Notes: a model not told the origin generated them from the letters alone. A stretch of DNA of 64,000 bases from Thermaerobacillus caldiproteolyticus (GCF_013761245.1 NZ_JACDUT010000013.1:19031-83030), one strand, 5' to 3'; positions 17,313 through 25,885 are shown, counted from the stretch's first letter. Translations and numbers: made by a program.

Positions 17313-17770
17313 CAGAAAAGATGATGACGCTGTAAAAAAATTGTAGTCTTCTTGACGAACTGTTTGCGATAATCTTGAACTATTTCATAGATTGGTCGAA
17401 CGTTTTAGACATCGCTTCAGATCGATGGTCTCTTTCTCGGAAGTTGATGACGCGGGAGTGCATATCCAATAAACGAGTAGTTTCCGTGAAACCCAGTACG
17501 CCAAAATAGGCACATGGTTTCGTTTTCGATTTCTTCGAATAATTTGCGCTGCCTGCCGTTTGCACAGTATCTATATAGTCTTCTTTGCTGATGAGAAAAA
17601 CAATGTCATTGCTCGGCCTAATCCATGATTCGTTGAAGAAATGATTGAATCGGTGTTTTTTTCAGCGTTGACCAATCGATGGTGTAGTCGTTAGTACGAA
17701 CGAACCAATAAGAAGGATTGTGAATTTGAGTGTATGAGGAAATTAATGAAATAAATGGAATTAGAAGGCT
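17313..17770. other. Probable further IS debris
   Basis: Minus-strand pieces such as ENETMC, the FGVLGFTETTRLLDMHSRVI stretch (17380-17565) and SYWFVRTNDYTIDW near 17680 look like broken coding sequence, perhaps from the same element as the ISL3-like fragment or another one. I cannot assign them. A terminator-like hairpin follows at 17771. Confidence 0.3.
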
Positions 17771-17816
17771 AAGTGACGATTGCTAACAATTGATGTTGCT
17801 TAGTCACTTTTTTGTT
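17771..17816 (+). terminator. Terminator-like hairpin at the right edge of the island
   Basis: AAGTGAC and GTCACTT pair across a partly self-complementary 25-base loop, followed by TTTTTGTTTTT. Confidence 0.55.
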
Positions 17817-18011
17817 TTTAAAAGGAAATTGATAGGATAAATGGAGTGAATAATTCATATATTATCTAGTCATAAAGAACGAGAAAAAGGAAAGAGTGGG
17901 TAATTTTCTTTTCAAATGTTCGTAAAACGTGCTATTATGACTAATGGTCATATATTCCTAATATTCAGAAGTATGGTTGTAAAAATAAAAAATGGGGTGA
18001 GTTGAGTACAA

Positions 18012-19688
18012 TTGAGCGCGAGGGAATTGTTACAGAATGTTCAGGAAGCGTATGCATCTTTGATCGGGTTGCCACTCATCATGATAGATTCTGCTTATAC
18101 GTCGTTGACGTCGGTGTCTAATGCAGATGAATTTAGTGAATTAATCATGTTTTCGGAGAGTAAAGATTTGCAGAAGATGCTAGCAGAACAATGGGAAGAT
18201 TATTTGCAATTAACAAGCCCAACGGTAATCGATTTAGTGTTTCCAGGGGCCAAAGGGATTATTACTCCTGTCATTGTTGAAGAACAGGTCTATTGTTTTA
18301 TTTTGGCTGGTCCTTTTATCATAACTGGGAGCCATCTTGAAACGAGAAGAGGAGCCGGAGATAAAGAACGCTGGAACCGTTCCATTATGTCAGCTAGTAA
18401 ATGCTCTTTATTAGATATACAAGCTAGAGTGAGAGTTCTAGAGAAAATGTCTCATGTTTGTGCCCGCCTTGTTGAAGGGGAAAAACGAAATAAGCGTTAT
18501 CTTCACTGCTTACGTTCTCTACATGAAGCTGTGGGGTATTATGAGAAGCAGCAAACGTTACATATAACGTCATATCTCCGTATTTTTTGTCAATTTCATC
18601 CGTACATTCATTTTGCAGCCTATGCCAAAAGAATCGATGAAAAACGTTTTGTTATTGAAGACATTACTACAGAACAAAGTGACAAAAAATGGTTGGGGAC
18701 TATATATACAACTGATCATCCGATTATGAAATATCTTGTAGAACGACGTGAGCCTCTTTATTTAGAAAATGTATCGGCGAAGTTTGAATTTGCGGATTGG
18801 ATGAATAAAGAGAATGAGTTAAAAACGTTATTTATCTATCCACTTACACAAAATGATTCCATTTCTGGGGCAATTTTTGTTGGAAGTAAAGCGAAAGCCC
18901 GGTTTGGTCAAGAAATCAAAGAGTCGGGGCATTTACTTGCGAAATTATTTGAGATGTTTTTATCCTATCAATATAATCAATGTAATCGGAACGAAAAACG
19001 TTATTTATCTGCCCTTGAGTCGTTAAACGACATGTGCAAGGTTATGAACATGATGAACAATGTGGATGAAATTTTACATATGGCTGCGCATTTAGCTCTT
19101 GAATTTGCTCAAAGCGATTTTTCAGCCATTTTTCTCAATCATCCTAATGAGCGAAAGGTAATTACCGATACAGCTAATTCTTCCTATCGACAGTTTCATC
19201 ACTACTATGATACGGTTTGGTCTCGTTATTTTCAGCAACAACAAGATTTTTCTTCTGCCTCACCGAATGTTTATAAAACGGGATTTGGTATAATGATGGA
19301 ATTTCCATTTTACATTCATAAACATATTCAAGGGGTATTGGCTGTACATGTTATACAGACGAAACCATTAAAAGAAATAGAGGCGTATCTTTCGCTGTTA
19401 ACAACGATGCTCACCTTCATTTTACAACGAGTAATGCAGCCAGAGGAACGGGGGCTATCGATTCAAAAGTCGTTTTTCTCAGAACTGTTAACTTCAAGGG
19501 AGATGGATGTATTAAAATATATTGTACAAGGTTATAGCAACCGTGAGATTGCTGAGAAACTGTATATTAGTGTGCACACCGTTAAAAACCATATTACAAA
19601 TATTTTCCAAAAATTAGGAGTTACTGATCGCTCGCAAGTCATTGCAATGGTTTATCAACTGAATTATGGGGAATATGAATGGAAATAA
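18012..19688 (+). CDS. PocR-domain/GAF/LuxR-type transcriptional regulator
   Basis: A 558-residue one-component regulator. The N-terminal 160 residues (for example LLQNVQEAYASLIGLPLIMI and the later PVIVEEQVYCFILAGPF) fit the PocR ligand-binding domain, a PAS-like module that binds small compounds. Two GAF-like regions follow (about 190-320 and 340-475). The C-terminal LuxR helix-turn-helix is clear: LTSREMDVLKYIVQGYSNRE, EIAEKLYISVHTVKNHI, then KLGVTDRSQVI. The start is TTG at 18012, eleven bases after GGGGTGA. No adjacent enzyme operon reveals its target, since only a small hypothetical gene follows. Ligand unknown. Confidence 0.8.
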   Translation: MSARELLQNVQEAYASLIGLPLIMIDSAYTSLTSVSNADEFSELIMFSESKDLQKMLAEQWEDYLQLTSPTVIDLVFPGAKGIITPVIVEEQVYCFILAGPFIITGSHLETRRGAGDKERWNRSIMSASKCSLLDIQARVRVLEKMSHVCARLVEGEKRNKRYLHCLRSLHEAVGYYEKQQTLHITSYLRIFCQFHPYIHFAAYAKRIDEKRFVIEDITTEQSDKKWLGTIYTTDHPIMKYLVERREPLYLENVSAKFEFADWMNKENELKTLFIYPLTQNDSISGAIFVGSKAKARFGQEIKESGHLLAKLFEMFLSYQYNQCNRNEKRYLSALESLNDMCKVMNMMNNVDEILHMAAHLALEFAQSDFSAIFLNHPNERKVITDTANSSYRQFHHYYDTVWSRYFQQQQDFSSASPNVYKTGFGIMMEFPFYIHKHIQGVLAVHVIQTKPLKEIEAYLSLLTTMLTFILQRVMQPEERGLSIQKSFFSELLTSREMDVLKYIVQGYSNREIAEKLYISVHTVKNHITNIFQKLGVTDRSQVIAMVYQLNYGEYEWK

Positions 19689-19787
19689 ATATAACGCAGG
19701 AGAGGAGGATAGGAATATAGGAAAGAGAAAGTAAGGATTCCGATTATAATTAAGGTAGTAGCTAGTCGGGGAAGGAATGATTGAAAG

Positions 19788-20018
19788 ATGAGGGCATACC
19801 GGATCGAGTGGAGTGCTATAATTGAAGATCGAACCGTGTTAGATGGAAGAAGTCTGGTATATGCCGATTCGCCAGAACAGGCTATCGATCAGCTAATCGT
19901 ACAAAAGACAAAAGAATATCGCTTGAAATCGGAGTGGCTGCGCATTCAAACAGTTATGGAACTCCCCTATTTGCAGACAGATGAAATAAAAAGCGGAGGT
20001 GCTGAGAGCAGCTCTTGA
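19788..20018 (+). CDS. Hypothetical 76-residue protein
   Basis: ATG at 19788 begins MRAYRIEWSAIIEDRTVLDG; the product is soluble, acidic at the C-terminus and has no recognised domain. The ribosome site is weak (GGAAGG, 14 bases upstream). It follows the LuxR-type regulator by 99 bases and is closed by a terminator, so it could be that regulator's target or partner. Codon usage looks normal. Confidence 0.5.
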   Translation: MRAYRIEWSAIIEDRTVLDGRSLVYADSPEQAIDQLIVQKTKEYRLKSEWLRIQTVMELPYLQTDEIKSGGAESSS

Positions 20019-20037
20019 AGCATTAAGAGCCAAGCAT

Positions 20038-20073
20038 AAAGCAGCCTCCGCAAATGGGGAGACTGCTTTTTCA
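20038..20073 (+). terminator. Terminator between the small gene and yfhD
   Basis: AAAGCAG-CCTCC pairs with GGGGAGA-CTGCTTT, followed by TTTC; A-rich on the left, so it can also serve yfhD from the other strand. Confidence 0.7.
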
Positions 20074-20076
20074 TCC

Positions 20077-20268
20077 TTATTGATTGTCGCGTGCTTTGTT
20101 TTGACGAATTCCTGCAGCTGCTGCGCGAGCTTCTGCTTCTAAATCTTCATGATCCGCCAACTCACGAGAATATTCGACATCTAGACCATCTGATTTCAAT
20201 TGTTTCGGAACTTGTGGAAGAGATGATTTGTTTTTATCACGAGATTTTTGTCCTCGAGATCGGCCCAT
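20077..20268 (-). CDS. yfhD: YfhD family small protein
   Basis: A 63-residue charged protein (MGRSRGQKSRDKNKSSLPQV, then GLDVEYSRELADHEDLEAEA) that matches the YfhD family of Bacillaceae, which has no assigned function. ATG at 20268 is used because AGGGGG stands nine bases before it; a TTG two codons upstream is less likely. It begins the conserved yfhD-yfhE backbone to the right of the accessory island. Confidence 0.82.
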   Translation of the reverse strand: MGRSRGQKSRDKNKSSLPQVPKQLKSDGLDVEYSRELADHEDLEAEARAAAAGIRQNKARDNQ

Positions 20269-20359
20269 AACCAATGCCCCCTAAACACGGTAGTGTGAAT
20301 CATTCCGATTCATCATTTAGGATGGCTTGAAAACATAAAAGTATACATGGCATGTTTGT

Positions 20360-20488
20360 TTAATGACGTGCTTTTTTTGCGGTATAGCCGCCTGCTTGGT
20401 CCGCTAACTTAAAATCACGAGCGTATGTGATCTCTTGTGCACTGGTTAGGGTGCTTTTTGTTTTGTCGCGTTTTCGTTTGTCTGCCAT
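20360..20488 (-). CDS. yfhE: YfhE family small protein
   Basis: A 42-residue basic protein, MADKRKRDKTKSTLTSAQEI followed by TYARDFKLADQAGGY and a basic tail. The motif with YAR-x-FK-x-AD-x-AGGYT is the hallmark of YfhE-family proteins found beside yfhD. ATG at 20488 follows GTGAGGGAGTACGCTC. Function unknown. It is short enough to be missed by length cut-offs. Confidence 0.78.
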   Translation of the reverse strand: MADKRKRDKTKSTLTSAQEITYARDFKLADQAGGYTAKKARH

Positions 20489-20627
20489 GAGCGTACTCCC
20501 TCACTTTATGAAAAATTGGTTTGTTTATATAATTAACCATTTATTATCATTTTATGCACCAATTCTGTTTATGAAAAATAAAAAGAAAAGGGAGCACTCA
20601 ATGCTTATGATTGAGAGTCCCTTATCT

Positions 20628-21188
20628 TTATGCTTCTTTCCATTTCTGTTCTTCTTCAATGGTAGAAGGGCATCGCATCATATAAAGTGTATAGTTATCT
20701 TTGGAAATCTCATATAAGTTGTAAATGTCTTCACCTTGATTTATTTGCTCTAATAAGCTTTTTCTTGTTTCATTGGCCAATGTCACATAAGGCAATTTTT
20801 CCGCCGCTTTTATCGAGCGAACATTGACTTTACGAATGCGCAAAAAAATGGTTTGAATGGATCGTTCATAAAATAGCTCGTTGAAGAAGGCGTCTTTTGC
20901 GCGTTGGTTATATCCTTTTCCGTGATATGGCTTTCCGAGCCACGTGCCTAAAAAACCAGCCCCGTCTTGTATATCAAATAAGCTAATCGTACCGATCGGA
21001 TTGCCCCACTCGTCTAAAATGGTTCGTGAAATCAGCTCTCCGCGTTCTTCCGCTTCAATTGTTTTTTTGGTCATAAATAAAAACTCTTCATAAGAACGGG
21101 CTTTTTGGCGCACGAAAGGGAAGACCTCTGGGTGCACCATCAGTTCGTAGAGCGCATGACAATCTTGAAGCTCACGTTTTTTCAACAT
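20628..21188 (-). CDS. GNAT family N-acetyltransferase
   Basis: A 186-residue protein with the RimJ/RimL-like acetyltransferase pattern: LKKRELQDCHALYELM at the N-terminus, the acetyl-CoA loop in WLGKPYHGKGYNQRAKDAFF, and VNVRSIKAAEKL as motif B. Substrate is unknown. ATG at 21188 has an excellent TAGGAGGGAAAG ribosome site. About 140 bases of strongly structured leader precede it, including a tRNA T-arm look-alike and a possible leader peptide, so expression may be controlled by RNA structure. It does not belong to the standard yfh gene order of B. subtilis. Confidence 0.85.
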   Translation of the reverse strand: MLKKRELQDCHALYELMVHPEVFPFVRQKARSYEEFLFMTKKTIEAEERGELISRTILDEWGNPIGTISLFDIQDGAGFLGTWLGKPYHGKGYNQRAKDAFFNELFYERSIQTIFLRIRKVNVRSIKAAEKLPYVTLANETRKSLLEQINQGEDIYNLYEISKDNYTLYMMRCPSTIEEEQKWKEA

Positions 21189-21206
21189 GTTCTTTCCCTC
21201 CTATCA

Positions 21207-21327
21207 CGAGGGCAGTTCGCACGTGGGGAAACCACCCTCGAAATTTTTTAATATATTTCAATCAAAAAATTTCGGGGTGGGAATCGAACCCACTAGAACC
21301 AGCATCATCTTGCTGGTGGCGCACCAT
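21207..21327 (-). promoter_or_regulatory. Structured 5' leader of the GNAT gene (candidate cis-regulatory RNA)
   Basis: Four hairpins lie in a row on the minus strand: CCAGCA/TGCTGG (21299-21316); GTGGG-TTCGATT-CCCAC (21277-21293), identical in form to a tRNA T-arm; CGAAATTTTTT/AAAAAATTTCG (21239-21274); and CGAGGG/CCCTCG (21207-21240), which shares its end with the third, so both cannot be complete at once. The ribosome site follows directly. No complete tRNA can be folded: the anticodon-like loop is even-numbered and no matching 5' acceptor strand is seen. I know no riboswitch family of this form. Confidence 0.45.
21262..21327 (-). CDS. Possible 21-residue leader peptide before the GNAT gene
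   Basis: ATG at 21327 follows GGGAAGG and encodes MVRHQQDDAGSSGFDSHPEI plus one residue before TGA at 21262-21264. The frame runs exactly through the first two hairpins of the leader, so ribosomes translating it would change the folding. It could equally be chance. Confidence 0.25.
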   Translation of the reverse strand: MVRHQQDDAGSSGFDSHPEIF

Positions 21328-21440
21328 TTGCCTTCCCTTTTATGACTGTCTATATCCAGTTGTGAACGAATAAATTCCGTATGGTATAAAGATCTTCTTC
21401 ATCATACACGATTATTTGAAAAAAAGAAATAGGTTTTTTG

Positions 21441-22568
21441 TTAATTTTTTTTGTATATTATTTCTCCATTTACCATTGTTAAAATTGGTTTTGCAAGATA
21501 ATGGAATGGATGGAAATTCCATAAGACGATGTCTGCATCTTTTCCGACCTCTAGGCTGCCAATGCGGTCGTCCACTCCTAAATTGCGAGCGGGGAGAATT
21601 GTAATTCCTTCCAGCGCTTTTTGCTCATCTAAGCCTTCGCGAACAGCAATGGAAGCGCAAATGTTTAAATATTGAATCGGGGTATACGGATGATCGGTTG
21701 TAATCGATACTTCAACTCCTGCCTCAGAGAGAATGCGATATGTCGTCCAGCTTTTATTGGTAAGTTCAACTTTCGAGCGTCTTGTTAACGTTGGGCCGAC
21801 AGAGACTTTTAATGGTTTTCCTTTTAACTCATCAGCGACAAAATGGCCTTCCGTACAATGCTCAATCCGTAAATCTAAATTGAATTCTTCCGCGAATCGC
21901 ACCGCTGAGATAATATCATCAGCGCGATGAGCGTGAATGCGGACCGGAATTTCCCGTTTTAACGCTTGAATAATAGGGGCTACGCGCAATTCTTCGGGAT
22001 GGTCACAATATTTGGCTTTATAAAAAGCTTCGCGTAACATACCCATAATTCCCATGCGTGTAATCGATTCTTTATTGCCATTGCTATGAATGCGCTTTGG
22101 ATTTTCACCGAGTGCGATTTTCAATCCGGCTGTTTCTTTAATCATCATTTTGGCGATGTTTTTCCCATACGTTTTAATGACTGATGTCGTACCGCCAATT
22201 ACATTGGCGCTCCCCGGCATAATATGAACGGTCGTAATCCCATGAGCAATGGCATCACGAAAACCTGGATCAAATGGATAGACGCTATCTATTGCTCGAA
22301 TATGCGGAGTCATTGTCTCAACCGTTTCATTGGCGTCATTTCCTGCCCAGCCAGTTCCTTCATCATATAAACCTAGGTGTGTATGAACATCGATAAAGCC
22401 GGGAAATAAGTACATTTTGTTGCAATCAATAATTTCGGTTTCTGAATCGGCGGGGAGCCTGTATCCTATTTGCTTGATTTTCCTATTTTCTACAAGTAAA
22501 TCAGCTTGTTTCATCGGTTTTGAGGTAATCGGATAAATAGTTGCTTGCTTAAATAATATTTTTTTCAT
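21441..22568 (-). CDS. Amidohydrolase family metal-dependent hydrolase
   Basis: A 375-residue TIM-barrel hydrolase related to imidazolonepropionase/dihydroorotase-type enzymes. Metal and active-site motifs are visible: DVHTHLGLYDEG (about residue 61), the HAHRADDI segment (about 214), IEHCTEGHF (about 236) and TTDHPYTPI (about 292). The C-terminal IGSLEVGKDADIVLWN is the usual closing beta segment of this superfamily. ATG at 22568 follows AAGGGAG. Substrate is not evident; similar Bacillaceae genes are annotated only as amidohydrolase. It is flanked by the GNAT gene and yfhF, all on the minus strand but with a gap of 252 bases to the former. Confidence 0.85.
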   Translation of the reverse strand: MKKILFKQATIYPITSKPMKQADLLVENRKIKQIGYRLPADSETEIIDCNKMYLFPGFIDVHTHLGLYDEGTGWAGNDANETVETMTPHIRAIDSVYPFDPGFRDAIAHGITTVHIMPGSANVIGGTTSVIKTYGKNIAKMMIKETAGLKIALGENPKRIHSNGNKESITRMGIMGMLREAFYKAKYCDHPEELRVAPIIQALKREIPVRIHAHRADDIISAVRFAEEFNLDLRIEHCTEGHFVADELKGKPLKVSVGPTLTRRSKVELTNKSWTTYRILSEAGVEVSITTDHPYTPIQYLNICASIAVREGLDEQKALEGITILPARNLGVDDRIGSLEVGKDADIVLWNFHPFHYLAKPILTMVNGEIIYKKN

Positions 22569-22604
22569 GGTTAACTCCCTTGCTATACAATTAAAATCGT
22601 GTTG

Positions 22605-23507
22605 TTATTGTAGTATGTCCCGGAGAGCCTCTTCAAGAACAGGAAAAGAAAAAGTAAAGCCAGCTTCATTGAGTTTTTTTGGCAATACTTGTTGCCCTTC
22701 AAGAATAAGCATGCTCATTTCTCCAAGTAAGGCCTGAAGAATAGGGTGCGGTATAGGAAGCCAATGTGGGCGATGAAGCATTCGTGCGATCATTTTTCCG
22801 AATTGTTCCATTCGTACTGGGGAAGGAGAGGTTATGTTCACCGGGCCAAAAAGATCACTGTTATTTAAAATATATTCAAGAGCGCGCACAACGTCAGTAA
22901 TATGGATCCAAGATAGCCACTGTTTTCCTGAACCAATGGTGCCGCCCACCCACCATCGATAAGGGGTGACGATCCGTGGCAAAGCACCTCCATTTTTACC
23001 AAGAATGATCCCGAATCGGGCGAAAGCGGTACGAATGCCGAAAGACTCTGCTATTTTCGCTTCCTCTTCCCATTTTTTCACCGTTTGGGCCAGAAAATCA
23101 TCGCCGATATGAAGGCTTTCTTCGATAAATGTATCGTGTAATGATGTTCCGTAAATACCGATGGCACTGGCGTTGATGAACACACTCGGCGGGCTGGGTA
23201 AGCGGGTCAAGAGATCAATGATACTTCTTGTTGCCGATATTCGGCTGTTTATAATGCGTTCTTTTCGCTTTTTTGTCCATCTTCCGCTATTAATTGGTTC
23301 GCCAGCTAGATTAATGATGGCGTCAAGAATAGGAAGTTTCGTTTCTGGGCGGTCTTTTGGCGTGAGCCATTCGATATAGTGAATGTTTCGTGTTGTGGAC
23401 GAACGGACTGTTCTTGTTAATATGTAAAGGTCGTGACCTTTGTTTTGGAGATAATGTGTCAATGCTTTGCCTACAAATCCTGTTCCTCCGGCAATTGCGA
23501 TGTTCAT
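22605..23507 (-). CDS. yfhF: TIGR01777 family NAD-dependent epimerase-like protein YfhF
   Basis: A 300-residue extended-SDR protein. The Rossmann motif [10 protein letters not shown] is at residues 7-16; [15 protein letters not shown] and the late C-terminal DUF1731-type segment ([20 protein letters not shown]) are typical of YfhF, called a SulA-like cell division protein in older annotations without firm proof. The catalytic YxxxK of ordinary epimerases is not obvious. ATG at 23507 with GAGGG upstream is preferred to TTG at 23513. It is divergent from recX, with which it shares a 100-base promoter region, the same arrangement as yfhF-recX in B. subtilis. Confidence 0.88.
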   Translation of the reverse strand: MNIAIAGGTGFVGKALTHYLQNKGHDLYILTRTVRSSTTRNIHYIEWLTPKDRPETKLPILDAIINLAGEPINSGRWTKKRKERIINSRISATRSIIDLLTRLPSPPSVFINASAIGIYGTSLHDTFIEESLHIGDDFLAQTVKKWEEEAKIAESFGIRTAFARFGIILGKNGGALPRIVTPYRWWVGGTIGSGKQWLSWIHITDVVRALEYILNNSDLFGPVNITSPSPVRMEQFGKMIARMLHRPHWLPIPHPILQALLGEMSMLILEGQQVLPKKLNEAGFTFSFPVLEEALRDILQ

Positions 23508-23607
23508 GGACAACCCTCGCTTTTTAATCTCTTTTTTACATGTTTCGCTTTGTCTATACGTTATTCCTTTTTTTATATGTTACGATAAATAATGAGGTGT
23601 AATCGAA

Positions 23608-24423
23608 ATGGCTATCATTACAAAAATCGCTGTTCAAAAAAAGAATCAAGAGCGTTTTATGGTTTACATTGAGAAGGAAAACGGAGAAGAGGTCGCGCTT
23701 AGTGTCGATCAAGATGTGCTTATTCAGTTTCGATTAAAAAAGGGAATGGAAATTGATGAATTAGATTTACAAGAAATCGTATATGCCGATGAGGTACAAA
23801 AAGCGTACCATACCGCCTTGTATTTTCTTTCATATCGAATGCGTTCGGAAAAAGAAATTATCGATTATTTAAAGAAAAAGGGCGTTGCTGAAGCAGTTAT
23901 TCGCGATGTATTACATAAGCTGCGAGAAAACCGCTATGTCAACGATCGTGAATTTGCTTACGCCTATGTTCGTACACAAAAACAAACAACGACGAAAGGT
24001 CCCGTAGTGATTCGCAACGAGCTTGAAAAATTCGGCATTGCGGAAGAATGGGTTGAAGAAAGCCTTCAATTATTCACATTTGAAGAACAGCTTGAGGTGG
24101 CGCGAAAGCTATACGAAAAAGCAAAAAAGCAGCAGAAAAAGCTGTCTTCACAGCAATGGAAGCAGCATGTTAGACAACTCCTGCATCGCAAAGGATTTTC
24201 ACAAAATGTGATTGATCATATCATCGTGGCGTGCATTGAACGCCAAGACGATGAACAGGAGTGGGAAGCGCTTGAATATCATGGGAGAAAAGCGCATCGC
24301 CGTTACGAAAAGTACGACGGGTATGTATACGAACAAAAGATGAAACAAGCGCTTTATCGAAAAGGCTTCCCTCTTGACATGATTGAACGGTTTTTACAAC
24401 TGTTAAAGGAGGAACAATCGTAA
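23608..24423 (+). CDS. recX: Regulatory protein RecX
   Basis: RecX binds RecA filaments and modulates recombination and SOS activity. The 271-residue protein consists of three-helix repeats: ALYFLSYRMRSEKEIIDYLK (about 71-90), ENRYVNDREFAYAYVR, and the C-terminal LYRKGFPLDMIERFLQ, with a long charged middle. The length fits Bacillus RecX, which is longer than that of E. coli. ATG at 23608 follows ATGAGGTGTAATCG. Its TAA stop codon directly abuts the stop codon of the convergent SDR gene, with no base and no terminator between, so the two transcripts must overlap at their 3' ends. Confidence 0.92.
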   Translation: MAIITKIAVQKKNQERFMVYIEKENGEEVALSVDQDVLIQFRLKKGMEIDELDLQEIVYADEVQKAYHTALYFLSYRMRSEKEIIDYLKKKGVAEAVIRDVLHKLRENRYVNDREFAYAYVRTQKQTTTKGPVVIRNELEKFGIAEEWVEESLQLFTFEEQLEVARKLYEKAKKQQKKLSSQQWKQHVRQLLHRKGFSQNVIDHIIVACIERQDDEQEWEALEYHGRKAHRRYEKYDGYVYEQKMKQALYRKGFPLDMIERFLQLLKEEQS

Positions 24424-25092
24424 TTAGGAAAGGATGATTTCGGGTTGCCCGTTTTCCAAGGCTATGATTTGTTTGGCGACTTCTTGCGCAGAACGAAGGC
24501 GGGAGCGGTCTTTGATATGGTCCGTTCCTTGCCAAAACGGAGTATCCATTCCGCCCATATATACCGCTGTGACAGAGATATTTGTTTGTTCGAGCTCTTT
24601 CACAAGGCTTTCGCTGAATCCGCGAATCGCAAATTTTGTTGCGACATAGACCGATTCGTTTATTTTTCCTCGTAAACCGGCTGTAGAAATAATGTTGATG
24701 ACTTTTGCTTTTGGAAGCGTTTGAAAATACGGTAAAAATGCTTTTGTCATATAAATAGTGCCGTTTACGTTTGTTTGAATCATCTCATTGATTTGTTCAT
24801 GAGTGAGTGATGAAAACGGTCCAAAATAACCGATTCCTGCGTTATTGACTAAGCATGTGACATGATGATCTTGAATGATGGAGTTGACTGTTCGATAGAC
24901 TTCTTCGTAACAACGAATATCAAGCGGATACGCGAATGCTTCACCGCCCAAGCTTTCAATCTCTTGTTTCACCTCAATAAGCGGCTGTATTCGTCTTGCG
25001 GTTAGAATGATGCTGTATCCGTTTTGCGCATATTGTAGCGCTAATTCTTTGCCTAAGCCCGTACCGGCTCCTGTGATAACAATAGATTCCAT
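24424..25092 (-). CDS. Short-chain dehydrogenase/reductase
   Basis: A 222-residue classical SDR: ITGAGTGLGKELALQYA (cofactor site near residues 6-22), NNAGIGYFG (about 86), IISTAGLRG with the catalytic Ser, and YVATKFAIRG with the catalytic Tyr/Lys. ATG at 25092 after GGAGATGTGAAT is chosen; a GTG two codons upstream overlaps the ribosome site. Substrate unknown. It lies between recX and yfhH, where B. subtilis has no such gene, and is divergent from yfhH. Confidence 0.85.
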   Translation of the reverse strand: MESIVITGAGTGLGKELALQYAQNGYSIILTARRIQPLIEVKQEIESLGGEAFAYPLDIRCYEEVYRTVNSIIQDHHVTCLVNNAGIGYFGPFSSLTHEQINEMIQTNVNGTIYMTKAFLPYFQTLPKAKVINIISTAGLRGKINESVYVATKFAIRGFSESLVKELEQTNISVTAVYMGGMDTPFWQGTDHIKDRSRLRSAQEVAKQIIALENGQPEIILS

Positions 25093-25157
25093 ATTCACAT
25101 CTCCATTTCGTTATGTTGTCTTTTTTATCATATAATAAAAACAAGGGGGAATACAGG

Positions 25158-25487
25158 GTGAAACAGTGGCATGAACAAAAACGCTATAGTGAAATGACAG
25201 AGCAAGAATTAAAACAAGAAATTGCAATATTAACGGAAAAGGCACGCAAAGCGGAACAAATGGGCATGGTGAACGAGTATGCGGTGTATGAACGAAAAAT
25301 TGCGATGGCGAAGGCATATTTGTTAAATCCTGACGATTTCAAACTAGGCGATATATACGAAATTGACGGCGATCCCGGTTCATTTTTTAAAATTCGCTAT
25401 TTAAACGGTGTATTTGCATGGGGATATCGGTTAAACGGGGAAGGGAAAGAAGAGGCACTGCCGATTTCACTTTTGCTTAAGCCGTAA
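25158..25487 (+). CDS. yfhH: YfhH family protein (DUF1811)
   Basis: A 109-residue protein; the segments RYSEMTEQELKQEIA, EKARKAEQMGMVNEY, KIAMAKAYLLNPDDF and LNGVFAWGYRLNG match YfhH, which has an SH3-like C-terminal half but no known function. GTG at 25158 follows AGGGGGAATACAG; earlier codons in the frame lie over the promoter. It follows recX in B. subtilis too, supporting the assignment. Confidence 0.85.
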   Translation: MKQWHEQKRYSEMTEQELKQEIAILTEKARKAEQMGMVNEYAVYERKIAMAKAYLLNPDDFKLGDIYEIDGDPGSFFKIRYLNGVFAWGYRLNGEGKEEALPISLLLKP

Positions 25488-25488
25488 G

Positions 25489-25524
25489 GAAACCAGAGAA
25501 CGGAAATCGTCTCTGGTTTCAAAA
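25489..25524. terminator. Bidirectional terminator between yfhH and the YpzG-like gene
   Basis: GAAACCAGAGA / TCTCTGGTTTC, an 11-base stem with a ten-base loop, flanked by AAGG and CAAAA. Confidence 0.75.
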
Positions 25525-25526
25525 CG

Positions 25527-25688
25527 TTACGATTGTTTACGGGTTTGACGCTCAAGAATAATTAAATCGAGCGTTTGCTGTGTTTCCCCATTCACTTGCG
25601 AATGGGAATGTTTTGGATTTGCCCATGGTTGCTGAAAAGGATTAGAGTATAGATTATCGTAAAATTTTTTACGAAAATGGTGACCCAT
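25527..25688 (-). CDS. YpzG family small protein
   Basis: A 53-residue protein beginning MGHHFRKKFYDNLYSNPFQQ and containing ANPKHSHSQVNGETQQT, the features of the YpzG family of small Bacillaceae proteins (probable sporulation link, function unknown). ATG at 25688 follows GAGAGGTGTCACGTT. In B. subtilis ypzG lies elsewhere, so this may be a paralogue; I give no symbol. It is convergent with yfhH. Confidence 0.72.
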   Translation of the reverse strand: MGHHFRKKFYDNLYSNPFQQPWANPKHSHSQVNGETQQTLDLIILERQTRKQS

Positions 25689-25723
25689 AACGTGACACCT
25701 CTCAATCGAGATAAGTTTGAGCG

Positions 25724-25885
25724 TTAAAATTGATCGGCCCGCTTACCGGAAGCATGCATTCGCTCTTGTGGATGGGTATTGATCGTGCCGTTTGCTCGTT
25801 TCGAAGCATATTCTGCTTTGGCGCGCGGCTCGCCTTCTAACTTATTATTGTTTTGGTTGGGAAAGCTGTGTTCTTTATTCCGCAT
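25724..25885 (-). CDS. sspK: Small acid-soluble spore protein K
   Basis: A minor spore core protein made in the forespore. The 53-residue sequence ([20 protein letters not shown], then [20 protein letters not shown] and [10 protein letters not shown]) matches SspK. ATG at 25885 is preceded by GGAGGGAATGCAACG. The gene is next to yfhJ, as in B. subtilis, and is divergent from it. Confidence 0.9.
   Translation of the reverse strand: MRNKEHSFPNQNNNKLEGEPRAKAEYASKRANGTINTHPQERMHASGKRADQF

Noticed and set aside
20427..20717. A plus-strand protein opposite yfhE
   Set aside because: It overlaps the well-supported yfhE and the end of the GNAT gene and has no recognisable features.
21239..21330. A complete tRNA gene on the minus strand
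   Set aside because: Only the T-arm is convincing; the acceptor stem cannot be closed and the anticodon-like loop has an even number of bases.
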